Positions 63,365 to 64,000 of a stretch of DNA of 64,000 nt are shown one piece after another. This DNA comes from Desulfofustis sp. PB-SRB1 (GTDB lineage: Bacteria; Desulfobacterota; Desulfobulbia; Desulfobulbales; Desulfocapsaceae), in the NCBI GenBank assembly GCA_016722945.1, contig JAEQMT010000038.1:1-64000 (forward strand), in the 5' to 3' direction. Every line of letters starts with the position of its first letter. The stretch's first letter is position 1. The position numbers and the translations under genes are program-made. The notes below the pieces were generated by a model. That model did no database searches, was not told the origin of the DNA, and saw only the letters and a list, made by a program, of their open reading frames with translations.

Positions 63365-64000
63365 ATGGACGCTACAACCCTTAATAATGCAATCGAACAA
63401 GCCATTGCCTGGTTGATGGGTGCGCAACACCAGGACGGATATTGGGTGGGTAACCTGCAATCCAACTCCTGCATGGAGGCGGAGTGGGTTCTTGCCATGT
63501 ATATCCTCGGCGTTCTCGCCGATCCCAAATACGATGGGGTCGTCAAAGCAATCCTTCACGACCAGCGGGCCGACGGCTCCTGGGAAATTTATTACGATGC
63601 GCCGGCCGGCGATATCAACGCGACGGTGGAATCGTATGCGGCACTGAGGGTTGCTGGAGTGGACAAAAACAGTGATCCGATGATCAGGGCGAGAGAGTGG
63701 ATTTTTGCTCACGGCGGTCTCGGTGGTGTGCGGGTGTTCACCAAGTATTGGCTGGCCCTCATCGGCGAATGGCCGTGGGATCGTACCCCGGCACTCCCCC
63801 CGGAAATCTTCTTCATCCCGCGCTGGGCGCCGTTTAACATCTACAAGTTCGCCACCTGGGCGCGGGCGACCATGCTGCCCCTGTCGATTCTGACCGCCCG
63901 CCGTCCGGTGCATCGGCTCCCTGATAATTTGCGTATGGATGAGTTGTTTCCCGAAGGCAGGGAACATTTCAACTACCGGTTGCCGCGAAAAAAACGGTGG
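63365..64000 (+). CDS. shc: Squalene-hopene cyclase, 5' part (runs off the window)
   Basis: The first 212 codons of a squalene/hopene cyclase, open to the right edge. The N-terminus MDATLNNAIEQAIAWLMGAQ with QDGYWVGNL, CMEAEWVLAMYILG and the QW-type repeat QRADGSWEIYYDAPAGDIN are the usual start. EWPWDRTPALPPEIFFIP and PFNIYKFATWARATMLPLSI follow. The catalytic DxDD region lies beyond the window. The enzyme cyclises squalene to hopene or hopanol, the founding step for all the hpn genes to its left. It is divergent from hpnG across a ~130-bp promoter region. Confidence 0.95.
   Translation, partial: MDATTLNNAIEQAIAWLMGAQHQDGYWVGNLQSNSCMEAEWVLAMYILGVLADPKYDGVVKAILHDQRADGSWEIYYDAPAGDINATVESYAALRVAGVDKNSDPMIRAREWIFAHGGLGGVRVFTKYWLALIGEWPWDRTPALPPEIFFIPRWAPFNIYKFATWARATMLPLSILTARRPVHRLPDNLRMDELFPEGREHFNYRLPRKKRW

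Noticed and set aside
63023-63967. 314-codon open frame on the minus strand
   Set aside because: It covers hpnG in another frame and the antisense of squalene-hopene cyclase, both with clear motifs.

Overview
The window looks like part of a chromosome from an anaerobic Gram-negative bacterium. A deltaproteobacterium-type host (Desulfobacterota, possibly Desulfobulbales or a relative) is my best guess, not a firm one. The guess rests on the mix of gene families: glnB-glnD-glnA with a short GSI, a fused cysteine synthase/cysteinyl-tRNA synthetase, DUF116, UPF0280, the paired DUF2064/GT2 glycosyltransferases and a hopanoid cluster. RND, outer-membrane lipoprotein and O-antigen sugar genes indicate an outer membrane. 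No rRNA or marker gene fixes the taxon.

Layout. 1-10.9 kb is an accessory zone: IS3 debris, a multiply frameshifted IS21 istAB pair, an IS1634/IS4-type element with readable inverted repeats but a twice-frameshifted transposase, a broken small membrane-protein gene, a compact type II restriction-modification set (Eco29kI-like GIY-YIG nuclease, C5 cytosine methylase, Vsr) and a 730-aa DDE-type transposase beside tRNA-Arg(UCU). 11.1-18.5 kb holds the CysM-CysRS fusion, dciA and a glnB-glnD-glnA nitrogen unit with similar TTACAA-type palindromes before glnB and glnA. 18.9-26.2 kb carries a tripartite RND efflux operon (outer-membrane lipoprotein, fusion protein, pump) facing a histone-deacetylase-like hydrolase and a membrane protein. 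26.5-37.9 kb holds mtnA, manC, manB, rmlA, rmlD, PilZ and UPF0280 proteins, two glycosyltransferases, cvpA, a phosphopantetheinyl transferase and mutM. 38-43 kb has eno and a cold-shock/RNA group (a tiny basic protein, Csp, RhlE, RRM). 43.1-45.6 kb has a Kef-type K+ efflux pair.

46-50.2 kb contains three secreted serine hydrolases of the beta-lactamase/S12 type. Two are a recent tandem duplication, and a stray, stop-terminated copy of their signal peptide lies downstream. From 50.4 kb to the right edge is the most interesting region. A hopanoid locus (hpnL, hpnN, hpnM, ispH, DUF116, hpnH, hpnG and the start of squalene-hopene cyclase) directly adjoins a class III aminotransferase (an HpnO candidate) and two different PAPS-dependent sulfotransferases. 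Together these suggest production of C35 amino-hopanoids, their transport to the outer membrane, and possibly an undescribed sulfated hopanoid.

Two families of intergenic palindromic repeats are scattered through the window: a 135-165 bp element with TGATG-CTCGTAAAAACC-like ends, in five copies plus an end fragment, and a roughly 140 bp hairpin element in three copies plus a fragment. All function calls are from reading the sequence and from family knowledge; no database search was possible.
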